Origin: Solanum dulcamara
Taxonomy: Eukaryota; Streptophyta; Magnoliopsida; Solanales; Solanaceae
DNA length: 64,000 bases
NCBI RefSeq assembly: GCF_947179165.1
Contig: NC_077242.1
Span: forward strand, 77,791,097 to 77,855,096
Reading direction: 5' to 3'
In this document: in pieces, positions 12,343-23,609 of the stretch
How positions within the stretch are numbered: position 1 is the first letter of the stretch
Layout: each line of letters starts with the position of its first letter
Notes under the pieces: generated by a model
Databases searched by the model: none
Told to the model about the DNA's origin: nothing
The model's input: the letters and a program-made list of their open reading frames with translations, nothing else
Translations under genes and position numbers: made by a program

Positions 12343-12870
12343 ATGTGATTCCATTAATTGTAATATTTGATTTATTGGCTTTGAATTAGTTTTTTTTTTT
12401 TGGTAGCACATGCTAGTATGGAAGTTGAAAACAGTGCATATTAATAAATGGAAAGAAGGGGAAAGGAAAATAAATTAGAGGAGTATTTTTTTGTAATGGT
12501 TAAATCAATAACTGAAATGTTAAGGATCAGTGGCGAATTTATTGCCTAAATTATTGGGGCATATGAGCCTATGGTCTCTCCATAAAACTTGATATTTTAT
12601 TTATATATTTCTAAAATTGGTATGATATTATCTTCTGAAACTCATGCTATACAAATGCTAAATGGTGCACTTAGTTGAAGGTTGAATTTTTTTACCTGAG
12701 GACTACGAATCAATTTGACTTCATACATTTTTTTCCTCCTTTTTTTAGTGGTACACTCATGTTCTAGAAATCTTAAATTCACTTCTGTTAAGGACCGTAC
12801 ATCGATTAACCAAAAATGCATAATTTACTGAATTGATTATTAATTTAACATGTTTATAAATCGCAAACAG
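12343..12870. other. Intergenic spacer, nothing recognised
   Basis: AT-rich DNA between the LTR-like fragment and the LINE. No motif-bearing reading frame. Confidence 0.5.
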
Positions 12871-15173
12871 TATGTGGGATGTGATAAGTATGTGGGATAG
12901 GTCGGCTAGTTGTATTAGGGTTGTAGCATGGGAAGTGTTGGGAGTCTCGACAGGTAGTCGTAGTCGGCATTGAGGGGACTGGTGGTGGAATGGAGAAGTG
13001 CGGGAAGGTAGAAGCAAAGAAGATGGCGTATACAAAATTGATAGAAAGTAAGGATGAGGTGGAGAAGTGGACGAATAGGGAACTTTATAAGAGAGCGAGG
13101 TAGGAGGCGAAGTCGGCGGTTTTGATGGAAAAAACGATAACTTTTGAACGCCTTTATGCTGAACTAGAAGAGAAAGGTTGAGATAGGAAATTGTTCAGCT
13201 AGCCAGGGCGTGGGAGAGAAGGGCACGCAATGTGGATCAAGTGAATTGCATTAAGGAAGAGCATGGAAACCTCATTAAACAGAGATGACAGTCATACTTC
13301 CATAAACTCTTGAATGAAGAAGGGGACAGAGAGATTGTTTAGGGAGATTTGGAACATACAGGGAGGCTTCACGATTTTGGGTGTTGCAGAAATATTACGA
13401 TCGAAGAGGTTAAGGGTGTTGTGTGTAAGATGCGCTGGGGAAGAGCGATCGGACCTGACGAGATTCGTGGGAATTTTGGAAAAGCGCGAGCTCGATATTT
13501 TTGAATTGGATGACTAGGTTATTTAATGTCATTTTTAAAACAGCAACGATGCCCGAAGAATGGAGGTGAGCGTAATGATCCCTCTATACAAAAATAAGGA
13601 GGATATCCAGAATTGCAATAACTATTTGAGGTATCAAGCTTCTAAGCCATACTATAAAAGTGTGGGAAAGAGTGGTGGAGATGAGGGTGAGGAGAGGCAT
13701 GTCTATTTCAGAGAACAAATTCAGATTTATGCCAGAATGCTCAACTACAGAAGCCATCCATCTTATGAGGAGACTGGTGGAGCAGTATAGGGAGAGAAAG
13801 AGGGACTTCCATATGGTATTCATTGACCTAGAAAAGACTTACGATAAAGTTCCACGAGAGATACTATGGAGATGATTAGAGGCTAAAGGTGTACTTGTGG
13901 CGTACATTAGGGTGATCAAGGATATGTATGAGGGTGCCAAAACCAGGGTAAGGACAGTAGGAGGGGACTTAGAGCACTTTCCAGTTGTGATGGGGTTACA
14001 TCAAGAATCAACTCTTAGTCCGTTTTTATTTGCCTTGGTGATGGATGGATTGACGCGATAAATTCAAGGTGAGGTGCCATAGTGTATGCTTTTGGTGGAC
14101 GACATAGTCCTCATCAATGAGACTCGTAGCGAAGTTAACACTAAGCTAGAGGATTGGAGACATATCTTGGAGTCTAAAAGGTTTAAGTTGAGTAGGACCA
14201 AGATATAATACTTAGAGTGCAAGTTCAGTGAGATACCTCATGAGATTGACGCGGAAGTTAGGCTTGGTGACTAGGTCATCCAAAAGAAAAGTAGTGTCAA
14301 GTACTTTGAGTCTATCATGAAAGGCAGTGGGGAGATTAACGTTAATGTCACACATCGTATTGGAGCAGGGTGGATGAAATGGAGGCCCGCTTCCAGTGTG
14401 CTATGTGACTAGAAGGTGCCACTACAACTTAAGGGCAAGTTCTACAAAGTGGTGGTTAGACCAGCTATGTTATATGGGGCAGAATGTTGGCCAGTTAATG
14501 TGTCTCACGTTTAAAAGATGAAAGTTGTCGAGATGAGAATATTGAGATGGATGTATGGACATACCAGGAGCGACAAAATTAGAAATGAGGCTATTCGAGA
14601 TAAGGTAGGAGTGGCTTCGGTGGAAGACAAGATGCGAGAAGTGTGACTGAGATGGTTTGGGCTTGTGAAGAAGAGATACACAGATGTCTCAGTGTAGGGA
14701 TGTGAGAGGTAGGCCATGGATGGTTTCAGAAAAGGCAAAGGTAGGCCGAAGAAATATTGGGGAGAGGTGATTAGACAGGACATGATGCAGTTACAGCTTA
14801 CGTAGGACATGGCCTTAGATAGGAGGGTGTGGAGGACCCATATTAGGGTAAAAGCTAGTACAAAGTATCGTTATTCTTCCTTATTAGTAGGCACATTAGC
14901 ACGCTATAATTTCTTGTACTCTGATTTTTGTTATTATATACTACTCTCTGTACTTTGATTATTATATTTTATCTGTGTCTCTTTCGTTATTTGCTTTTAC
15001 ATAACGCTTTGAACTTCTTGTACTTCTTAGCAGTATCTAACCTCTTTTTATACTTCTATTGAGCCGAGGGTCTCTCGGAAATAATCGTCCTACCTTGATA
15101 GGAGTAAGGTCTGCATATATTTTACCCTCCCTAGACCCCACGTTGTGAAATTTTACTAGGTTGTTGTTGTTGT
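12871..15173 (+). mobile_element. Decayed RTE-clade LINE retrotransposon
   Basis: This is the 3' part of an RTE-type non-LTR element. The region from about 12890 encodes the linker after the endonuclease (WWWNGEVRE-like). The reverse transcriptase follows from about 13500: MIPLYKNKEDIQNCNNY, then FIDLEKTYDKVPREILWR, then the catalytic box, here LLVDDIV near 14090-14110. A C-terminal block (GWMKWR, RPAMLYGAECWPV, RWMYGHTR, GRPKKYWGEVIRQDM) completes it. At least ten in-frame stops and several frameshifts make it a pseudogene; many stops are TGG or CGA transitions. The 3' end (about 15060-15173) has the GAGCCGAGGGTCT..GTAAGGTCTGC..CCCTAGACCCCAC block and ends in TTG repeats. The same tail recurs alone at four other places in the window. 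Confidence 0.9.
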
Positions 15174-15379
15174 ATAAATTACAAACCAACGGATTATATT
15201 GAAATCTTTTATAAAAAAGGAAAACAAATCAATGGGTTGTCCCTTTTTACTTAGGCTATAGTTCATCAAAGGGCAAGTTATGTAGAACTTGAGCCTTGTC
15301 CACTAGAAATAAGCCCATCTATTTCTAGTAGCAATTGAATATTCTCATCGAATTTTTTGTGAAGTCTAATCCGCAGTTG
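15174..15379. other. Spacer between LINE tail and tandem array
   Basis: About 200 bp of AT-rich sequence with no motif recognised. Confidence 0.5.
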
Positions 15380-16546
15380 AGTCGGCAATGCAATATAATA
15401 AAATGTCCCTCTCGGCAATGCAATATAATGAAATGACCCTTTCGGCAAATAAATATGCAAATATCATCCTCTTGGATGATTTGAGTGATGCACGACCCTC
15501 TTGGCAATGCAATTTAATAAAATGTCCCTCTTGGTAATGAATATGCAAATGTCATCCTCTTGGATGATTTGAATGATGCACGACCCTTTTGGCAATGCAA
15601 TGTAATAAAATGTCCTTCTCGGCAATGTAATGTAATGAAATGGCCCTCTTGGCAATGAATATGATAATGAAATGGCCCTCTTGACAGTGATATGATAATG
15701 ACCCTCTTGGCAATGATATGATAATGAAATGACCCTCTTGGCAATGATATGATAATGACCTTCTCGGCAATGATATGATAATGAATGACCCTCTTGGCAA
15801 TAAATATACAAATGTCATCCTCTTGGATGATTTGAATAATGCACGACCCTCTTGGCAATGCAATGTAATGAAATGGCCCTCTCGGCAATGCAATGTAATG
15901 AAATGACCCTTTTTGCAATGAATATGATAATGAAATGGCCTTCTTGGCAATGAATATGATAATGAAATGACCCTCTTGGCAATGATATGATAATGAAATG
16001 GTGGAAATGATACGATAATGTCCCTCTTGGCAATGATATGATAATAAAATGACCCTCTTGGCAATGAATATGATAATGAATGGCCCTCTTGGCAAATGAA
16101 TATGATAATGAAATGGCCCTCTCGGCAAATGAATATGCAAATGTCATCCTCTTGGATAATTTGAATGATGAATGACCCTTTTGGTAATGCAATGAAAATG
16201 AAATAGCCTTCTTGGCAAATGATATGATAATGAAATGACCCTCTTGACAATGATATGATAATGAAATGACCCTCTTGGCAATGATATGATAATGAAATGG
16301 CCATTTTGGCAATGATATGATAATGGCCCTCTTGGCAATGATATGATATCAGATGGTCTCTCGGCAAATGAATATGCAAATGTCATCCTCTTGGATAATT
16401 TGAATGATGCATGACCCTCTTGGTAATGCAATGAAAATGAAATGACCCTCTTGGCAAATGAATATGATAATGAAATGGCCCTCTCGGCAATGATATGATA
16501 ATGGCCCTCTCGACAATGCAATGTAATGAAATGTCCCTCTCGACAA
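15380..16546. repeat. Complex tandem repeat array, 26-31-bp units
   Basis: About 1.17 kb of imperfect tandem units built on GATATGATAATGAAATGACC followed by CTCTTGGCAAT (31 bp). Shorter 26-bp forms lack GAAAT, and a second form reads TGCAATGTAATGAAATGGCC then CTCTCGGCAA. Five times the run is punctuated by a longer box, CAAATGTCATCCTCTTGGAT then GATTTGAATGATGC (near 15454, 15548, 15811, 16139 and 16379), giving a higher-order pattern. The box holds a hairpin, ATCATCC-TCTT-GGATGAT. Minus-strand frames up to 275 codons cross the array (15464-16546), but they follow from a unit with no minus-strand stop in any frame and are not taken as genes. This is not CRISPR: units are not separated by unique spacers. 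Confidence 0.9.
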
Positions 16547-17984
16547 AGGCAGCGGCGAAGTTAAAATTTCACTAAAATATAAAGTATAAAATGATATACA
16601 AAGAAGCCAAGGACCGTATTCAATTACAACTACAATATAAACATAAAAGATAATTTAATCTTGTATATATTGTATAACTTTTTTCAGTGAAAACAATTAA
16701 AATGAACACTGTGGTACCTTAGCTCCGCTTTTTCGATATTATGTATTAGTAATAGTAATAATATGTCATGCCATGTTTAATGCTTTGTTCAGGTTTAACT
16801 TGATTTTGGGTAATCTGGACGGACTTTGATACTAATGAGGCCCAGCCCAAATTCGATTTCGACCACTACAAATGTGAATTTTAAATCTAACTAATTTCCA
16901 AATATTGATAAATGATAATCTTTTTAATTCACATTACATTTATATTTATTTGACCAAGAGCGAAGCTAGAGCGTAGTTTATGGGTCCCGTTGAATTCAAA
17001 AGGAATTTCAAATAAAAAAAATTCGCAGATATTTATAGTCAGATAACTCTGAACAACACAATTTTCCTTTATCTACTTATTTTTTAAAAGTATATTTATG
17101 CACTTGCTCAATATCGACTATAATTAACTTTTAATCGTGTCGTTGATACATCTCTTCTAGACTTCCTCGTACTAACTTCATCCCAAAGATGGAGACATTA
17201 TTTTCTAGTTGTTTAGTCAGTTTTAATTAGCATAAATATAATGTGATCAATTTTGAGGAAATTAAAATGAATGTTTTGGGACAATCTAGATGAGAAATAT
17301 GAAGTAATTGGTGACGTTAGTTAGTTCTTTGAATTATGACAAGTTATCTTTGACTTTTCAAAGAGAATTGTAGGGACATCATTATTTATAGACAATGGGT
17401 TTGGGTTCAGACGTGGAAACTTCCCCATGGAACTCAATCATATTATTATATATATTAAGAAAAAGATTTTTCTAAAAAAAATATAGCTGTACTCTACAAC
17501 TATTTTTTCCTCGTGGTTTGGTCAACAAGTTTCATACTTTGTGGTGTGAACAAAGTTTAGAAACAATCACGCACTTGCTAGCTAGTTTACGAAAATTAAT
17601 TTAAAATTTAAATTGTATGAGTTTTAGACAAACTAACAATTAGTGCACGTCCCGATAATTAGTTTGGACTTCAAAAAGAGAAAATAAGACGTGGATTATT
17701 TTTCTAGATTAAAATAAGTAGACATTATTTAGAAACAAACATAAAGCACTTGGATAACCAACCATTATTAATAATTAAATAATATAAAATAAATTATATT
17801 GTTTTGGCTAATTAAGCTCCATTTGTATGGAGTTCAATTAAAGTCTGAATTCGTAACGGGTCAAACATTGACAGAGAAAAAAAATATTCAAAGGAATATT
17901 TCTTGACGTGTTAGCTAACGTCACTTAGCTTTCGAAACACTATTTTTAGACATAATGACTAATCCCTTTGCTATGGCCTACATT
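16547..17984. other. AT-rich intergenic DNA, no gene seen
   Basis: No coding motif recognised. Short direct and inverted AT tracts only. Confidence 0.55.
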
Positions 17985-18620
17985 AGGTTACCTTTTTTTT
18001 TTTTAATTTGATGTTTTATATTTATATTGGTGCATTGATTAATCTAAATTCATATCGTGTAAAGATTTATTTAAGAAAAAATATTTTTTATAATTTTTTT
18101 TTATTTAAAGCTTTAAGTCAAACGTTTTGTTGGAAATAGCTAATGGTTGAATCCATTCATAAGAGGATTAATATTTAGGATTCACTAAAACTTTGATTAA
18201 AAGAATAAAAGTGTTCCCATCCGTGGCAGCACAATCTTTAGTGGTAGGCTATGCCATGTTTTTTTTTTTTAATTCAGTGCTCGAAATCCGCATTATAATT
18301 CCGATTAAATTCAGATCGTGTATTGAAAGGTTTATTCGAGAATGACGCTCTCAAAATGATTTTCTACTTACCTAAGGCTTAAACTCGAAACTATTTATTT
18401 TAGAAGAAAACAATCTCATCACTGTTCCACAACTGATGAACTATGTCATTTTTATTCGATGTTCGAAATCCATATTAAAATTCCGATTAAATTTAAATCG
18501 CGTATTAAAATTCACTCTGAACTGAATTTTCTAATGTAACTGTAAGGCTTAAATTCAAAATCAATTGTTCTAGAAGAAATAGTAGCATCACTGGTTATGT
18601 CATGTTTATCAACGCGTCTA
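17985..18620 (-). repeat. Cluster of SINE copies upstream of the P450 gene
   Basis: Three related segments lie in the same (minus) orientation. The clearest are 18265-18430 and 18455-18605, both reading on the plus strand TGCTCGAAATCCGCATTATAA or GTTCGAAATCCATATTAAAA, then CCGATTAAATT(C/T)A(G/A)ATCG, and ending in an AGAAGAAA..ATCTCATCACTG-like block. A more decayed copy is at about 17985-18080. Complements of A and B boxes are visible (for example GGCTTAAACTCGAAAC). They are tRNA-derived SINE remnants close to the promoter region. Confidence 0.6.
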
Positions 18621-18695
18621 AATGTATAGTGCACACACGCGATAGAGAAACGTGTGGCAGTCTGAATAATATGATAATAACATCCCAAAAAGTTG

Positions 18696-18703
18696 TATAA
18701 ATA
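18696..18703 (+). promoter_or_regulatory. TATA box of the CYP94 gene
   Basis: TATAAATA lies 81 bp upstream of the ATG at 18784, a normal spacing for a plant core promoter with a short leader. Confidence 0.6.
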
Positions 18704-18783
18704 GTTTTCCTCATTCCCAAGCTTCTTCAATTATAGTACTCTTCAATATTCCATTAATCAAAAACCAAACTCGAATATTCATC

Positions 18784-20313
18784 ATGGCACTTATAGACTT
18801 ACAACTCTCAAACTCATTACTGTTTTGCCTTGTTCCTTTTCTATTCATTCTCTTCATCAAATTCAAGAAAACAAGAAAAAATACCCTTTCATCAAGTACT
18901 AAAATACCAAAATCATATCCTATTATTGGTTCCTATTTTTCTATCATAGCAAATCAGGAACAAAGAATTCAATGGTTATCTGATATTATACTCAGCACCC
19001 CTAAACTTACTTTTACTCTCATTCGCCCCTTCAGTTTCCACACTATTTTCACTGCCAATCCATCTAACGTCCAACACATGCTGAAAACAAACTTCTCTGT
19101 TTACCAAAAAGGCCATAATTCAAACAGTACTCTAGCTGATTTTCTCAGTAACGGCATTTTTAACGTCGATGGCGATAAATGGAAGTACCAAAGACAAGTT
19201 GCTAGTCACGAATTTAACACGAGATCCTTGCGAAAATTCGTTGAAACGGTCGTTGATACTGAACTTTCTGAACGTTTAATTCCAATATTTGCCAATGCAG
19301 CTGCTGAAAATAAAGTTGTTGATTTACAAGACATTTTACAAAGGTTTGCATTTGATAACATTTGTAAAATTGCATTCGGGTATGACCCGGGTTATTTGTT
19401 ACCGAATCTGCCCGAAGCAGAATTCGCTGTTGCATTTGAAGATTCTGTTCGATTAAGCAGCGAAAGATTTATTCTTCCTTTTTCATTAATTTGGAAAATT
19501 AAACGTGCACTTAATATTGGTTCGGAGAAGAAATTGCAAATTGCAATCAAACAAGTACGCGAATTCGCGAGAAAAATTGTGAGAGAGAAACAGAGGGAGC
19601 TGAATGAGAAGTCATCGCTTGATTCAGCTGATTTATTATCAAGATTTTTGTGTACAGGTCATTCAGATGAAGATTTCGTTACTGATATTGTTATAAGTTT
19701 TATATTAGCTGGACGTGACACAACTTCAGCTGTATTGACATGGTTTTTTTGGTTGATTTCGAAGAATCCAGAAGTAGAATCCGAAATATTGAAAGAGATT
19801 GGAGATTTTAAAACAGAGGCTTTAGTACGTTACGACGAAGTGAAGAACATGATGTATTGTCATGCTTCGCTTTGTGAAAGCATGAGATTTTATCCACCAG
19901 TACCAATGGATTCTAAAGAAGCAGTTAAGGATGATGTATTACCGGACGGTACATTTGTTAAAAAAGGATCGAGGGTGGCTTATCATCCTTACGCAATGGG
20001 AAGATCAGAGGAAATTTGGGGAAAAAATTGGGCAGAATTTAAGCCGGAGAGATGGTTGAATAAGGATGAAGTAACAGGGAATTGGATATTTGTGGGAAAA
20101 GATGCATATACATATCCGGTATTTCAAGCAGGGCCAAGAGTTTGTTTAGGGAAAGAAATGGCGTTTTTGCAAATGAAGAGGGTGGTGGCTGGTGTTATGC
20201 AGCGGTTTAAGGTGATTCCGGTGGCGGAGAAAGGGGCGGAGCCGATGTTCATATCATATCTGACGGCCAAGATGAAAGGAGGTTTTCCTGTTACTATTGA
20301 AGAAAGGAATTAA
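18784..20313 (+). CDS. Cytochrome P450, CYP94A-type fatty-acid hydroxylase
   Basis: A complete 509-aa, intronless P450, the usual length and structure for CYP94. An N-terminal membrane anchor (residues about 10-27) is followed by a basic, Pro-containing hinge (KIPKSYPIIGSYF), placing it on the endoplasmic reticulum. The I-helix oxygen-binding motif is AGRDTT (309-314), the ExxR motif is ESMR (365-368), and the haem loop is FQAGPRVCLG (447-456) with the iron-ligand Cys454. The block VASHEFNTRSLRKFVE and the C-terminal half resemble CYP94A enzymes more than CYP94B or C. CYP94A members hydroxylate fatty acids at the omega end (cutin and suberin monomers, defence); CYP94B and C oxidise jasmonoyl-isoleucine. 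The subfamily assignment is by recognition, so a jasmonate role cannot be excluded. All catalytic motifs are intact. ATG 18784 is the first ATG after the TATA box. Confidence 0.93.
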   Translation: MALIDLQLSNSLLFCLVPFLFILFIKFKKTRKNTLSSSTKIPKSYPIIGSYFSIIANQEQRIQWLSDIILSTPKLTFTLIRPFSFHTIFTANPSNVQHMLKTNFSVYQKGHNSNSTLADFLSNGIFNVDGDKWKYQRQVASHEFNTRSLRKFVETVVDTELSERLIPIFANAAAENKVVDLQDILQRFAFDNICKIAFGYDPGYLLPNLPEAEFAVAFEDSVRLSSERFILPFSLIWKIKRALNIGSEKKLQIAIKQVREFARKIVREKQRELNEKSSLDSADLLSRFLCTGHSDEDFVTDIVISFILAGRDTTSAVLTWFFWLISKNPEVESEILKEIGDFKTEALVRYDEVKNMMYCHASLCESMRFYPPVPMDSKEAVKDDVLPDGTFVKKGSRVAYHPYAMGRSEEIWGKNWAEFKPERWLNKDEVTGNWIFVGKDAYTYPVFQAGPRVCLGKEMAFLQMKRVVAGVMQRFKVIPVAEKGAEPMFISYLTAKMKGGFPVTIEERN

Positions 20314-22900
20314 TAGTACTGAAAAAGTAGTTTTTATTGTATGCTTTTTTGAATTATTTGCTTTTCAATAATTGGTTGAGTATATATGTATTTTTTTTTT
20401 ATTTTTTTTTGATAATCATCATTATTCCTGTGAGATGAAGTTATATATAATTTGTCTTGCAAATATCTATAATTGTTTCATTGACAAAAGCAATCTTTGA
20501 TACCATCTACTATATGATTGTGTTGTGGAATTACAACAAACCTTACTATAAATTGTATTTTATGGAGTTTAAATTGTGTTGGTTTTAATTCTGAAAGTTC
20601 TTATATTTCAAGTTGCATGTATTATTGACTTGATGTAACGGAAAAGTCTACGGCTGCCTTGATAAGCTTAGTAAAAAGGCAAGTGTCGCCTTTAAATTTG
20701 AAGGGCTTTATTTTTTATTTTTTTTATAATAATAGGTTATAAATTTTTTTTAAAAAAATATTGAGTACTGTTTTTAATAAAGATTATTTTTTCATATTAG
20801 AGAAAAGAATTATTTGAAGAAGTTTGAAGCATCTGGAGTAAAGATTAATTTTTTTAATTATATTATCAATTAAAAAAATTCTAAAAGAAACCAATAATAA
20901 TAAAAAAATTACAATTACAATTTTGGCCTCAAAATTTTGAGGACCTAAAAGGCAAAGGCCAATCTCTTGACCGCCCCTGTGCATGATATTTCTATTTATT
21001 TTTATACAACTGTTTCAATTTTTCTTGATTTTGTTTTACGAAATTCAAACGGCCAGCACGTGACACCACATATGTTTATTTTATTTTTTACTGTGTGAGT
21101 CTACCTATTAGATATTAAATTGATAGGAACAGATACTCACCACACATGCTTATTGAATAAAGTAATATAATTATTAGAAAAATACAATGCAGGTACACTA
21201 ATTACTAGAAAAGGTTTAGTATATCTTTTTTTATTTATATATTAACTATAAGTTGCTAAAATTACAAAAGGGAAATGATATTCTTAACCGTTTGGTCCAT
21301 TGCAGATTATGGAGAAATTAAATAGATGCATTATGCATATATGAAAAATAGATAGAGATCAAGGAATGACATAAAATTAGCTAAATTAAAGTTAGTTACA
21401 TTTTTCTTTGAATATACCCAAAAGAAAATAAAACACTTAAATTGATTGTAAAATTAGGTCATTAGATGCACAACTAAATGAGCAAGATAATAAACAAATA
21501 AATTTTGTGATTTAAAAAAAAAGAGTCAACGATATCTGAGATAAAACATCGACTAACTCTATACCATCAACTGCGATAATATTGAGAATACAAACTTTAC
21601 TACTACTAATTTGCATATATAATAGGCACATTTGGCCTGTCCAAATATGTGTACACAGCTGGTTCTGTCCCAAATCGTCTCTTATACGTCACATCCTCAG
21701 ACAATAAACATTATAAGTATTAAATAGAGTATCATTAATTAAATTGCAGCTTATATAATTAATAATTAATTTTGAATTGCAGCAATTGTCCCCTAATTTA
21801 AAAATGAGATTTTGCATGTGCATGAACGTGTGCTGTGGCGACGAGTTAGGAATAAATCAATCGAGCCATTTGTTTTTCTTAAAATTTCACAAATCCCAGA
21901 TCTAAACACATAAATTACAAACAAGATTCTCTTTATGTGTTCAAAATATTTATAATCAACTGGTTTTATCCTCTGCCTCACCATATGATCTTACACATAA
22001 CTTACAGCGGAATTATTGGATAATGTCTCCTTTTGATTTAACAAAAAATCGTAGAATATCTTAGGAGTTAGCTAATTAAAAATAGCCGATAACTATCGAG
22101 TGTTAAGAATAATTTTAAGTGTTAAAATTGATTTTATAAATAAATAATTACGTTTTTCAAATAAAAGTACTGAAATTGATAATAAACATATACTTTTTTT
22201 TGAATAGAAGTGCTTAATTTGATAATAAACCGTTAATGTATAAAGTGAGATAATTAGGAGTTATGTTTTAACAAAGAGTATTTTGAAAATTACAAAAAGA
22301 TCAAGGATAAAATAGTATAAAAACTTGAACAAAGTAAAAATCATATTATTATAAGAAAGAAAATTATAATTTTGGATGACCAACTTATTACTTCTATATG
22401 TTTTTGACTTACTTTTGATATTTGCTAAATGTATATATATACAATAGAAAAAGTGTTTATAACTTAGTTTGACTTGCTTACAAATTTAAGTAGTACCCTT
22501 TATATACACCTAAAATAATTTCATATAATTAATTAAATGCTTTGTTCTAATAACTTATAATAATTAAGTAATCTAATATGGCAATATTATACATGAACTA
22601 ATTATGGTTAAATAGTATAAATATTTATTCTATATTTATTTGTCGGGTATAAACACAAGAGTGCAGATAATATAAGCTGTTAAAGTCAAAACTTTATACA
22701 AATTAGCTATTCCTTTAAAAATTTAGAAAAAAGTTACACCGCCACAATAGTCAACGTATTTTTTTTCCTTTTACATGCAATTCCATGAAGAAGAAGATTA
22801 AGCAAAAACTCATTTAACAAGATTCTCTAATTTCCATTGCATTAAATTAATCCCTCCATTTAATTACTATACGTCCCCACCTCCTTTGACCAATAAACTA
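20314..22900. other. Intergenic DNA between P450 and PIN genes
   Basis: AT-rich, with no coding motif recognised. The segment at about 20640-20990 looks repeat-like (AAGGCAAAGGCCAATC, ACCGCCCCTG) but I cannot assign it to a family. Confidence 0.5.
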
Positions 22901-23092
22901 CTTCCTCCCATCTATTTTTATTTATCCGTTATATTTATTAAAAATAAATGCTTATTTTTACTGATGATTTATCATTTAATTTTTTAAATTTATCTTTATT
23001 TTAAGTTATAGTCATTTTTAATGTATTCTTTAAAATATTAAATTTATTATATTCAAAATGTAATTTTATATTATTGATTGTTATGGAGCGAG
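22901..23092. mobile_element. Short Stowaway-like MITE
   Basis: About 192 bp starting CTTCCTCCCATCTATTTTTA and ending GTTATGGAGCGAG, whose reverse complement begins CTCGCTCCATAAC. TA flanks both ends (22899-22900 and 23093-23094). The inverted ends match only over about 10 bp, so this is a weaker call than the 9163 copy. Confidence 0.5.
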
Positions 23093-23609
23093 TAAAAATA
23101 GCAAATGGAGTGCTTTCTTCATCTTATTACTTCCTAGAGTCCGTGAATTTTAAAAAAAAAATCATATTAAGTAAATTATTGAAAAATAATTTTTAAAAAA
23201 ATTATAGGCTACTTTTCATTATTACTCTTTTGATTATTTTTAAACTAAATCTCCTAAATAATGTGATGTAGTTAAGAATTTCATAATAAAGGTGAATATG
23301 AAAAGAAAAAAAAAGGTCTCAACAATTCTTTTGAATTTTAAATTTATTTGTTTTAAGAATTAAAAAACAATTCACTTGGTATGGACTTAAGGGAGTAATT
23401 TATATGATATAATTTGAATTTTAAGATGAAGCTCTTTTATTTTTAAATATACAATCTTTATAACATTTTTGTTCGATTCTCGAAATTCGAACTCTTAAGG
23501 TAATATAAAATGAGAAGTGGGAGGGAGTATACATCTTTGTTAGATCACATTCATCCAATTCTCTCCTTTCTCCCTCTGTTTTGGTCTGAAATAATTTTTG
23601 CATAGAGCC

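Noticed and set aside
15464..16546. Minus-strand frames of 125-275 codons as a novel repeat protein gene
   Set aside because: They overlap in several phases and derive from a unit with no minus-strand stops; no start context, splice or promoter supports them.
15380..16546. CRISPR-like array
   Set aside because: Eukaryotic nuclear DNA, units adjoin without unique spacers and no cas genes exist.
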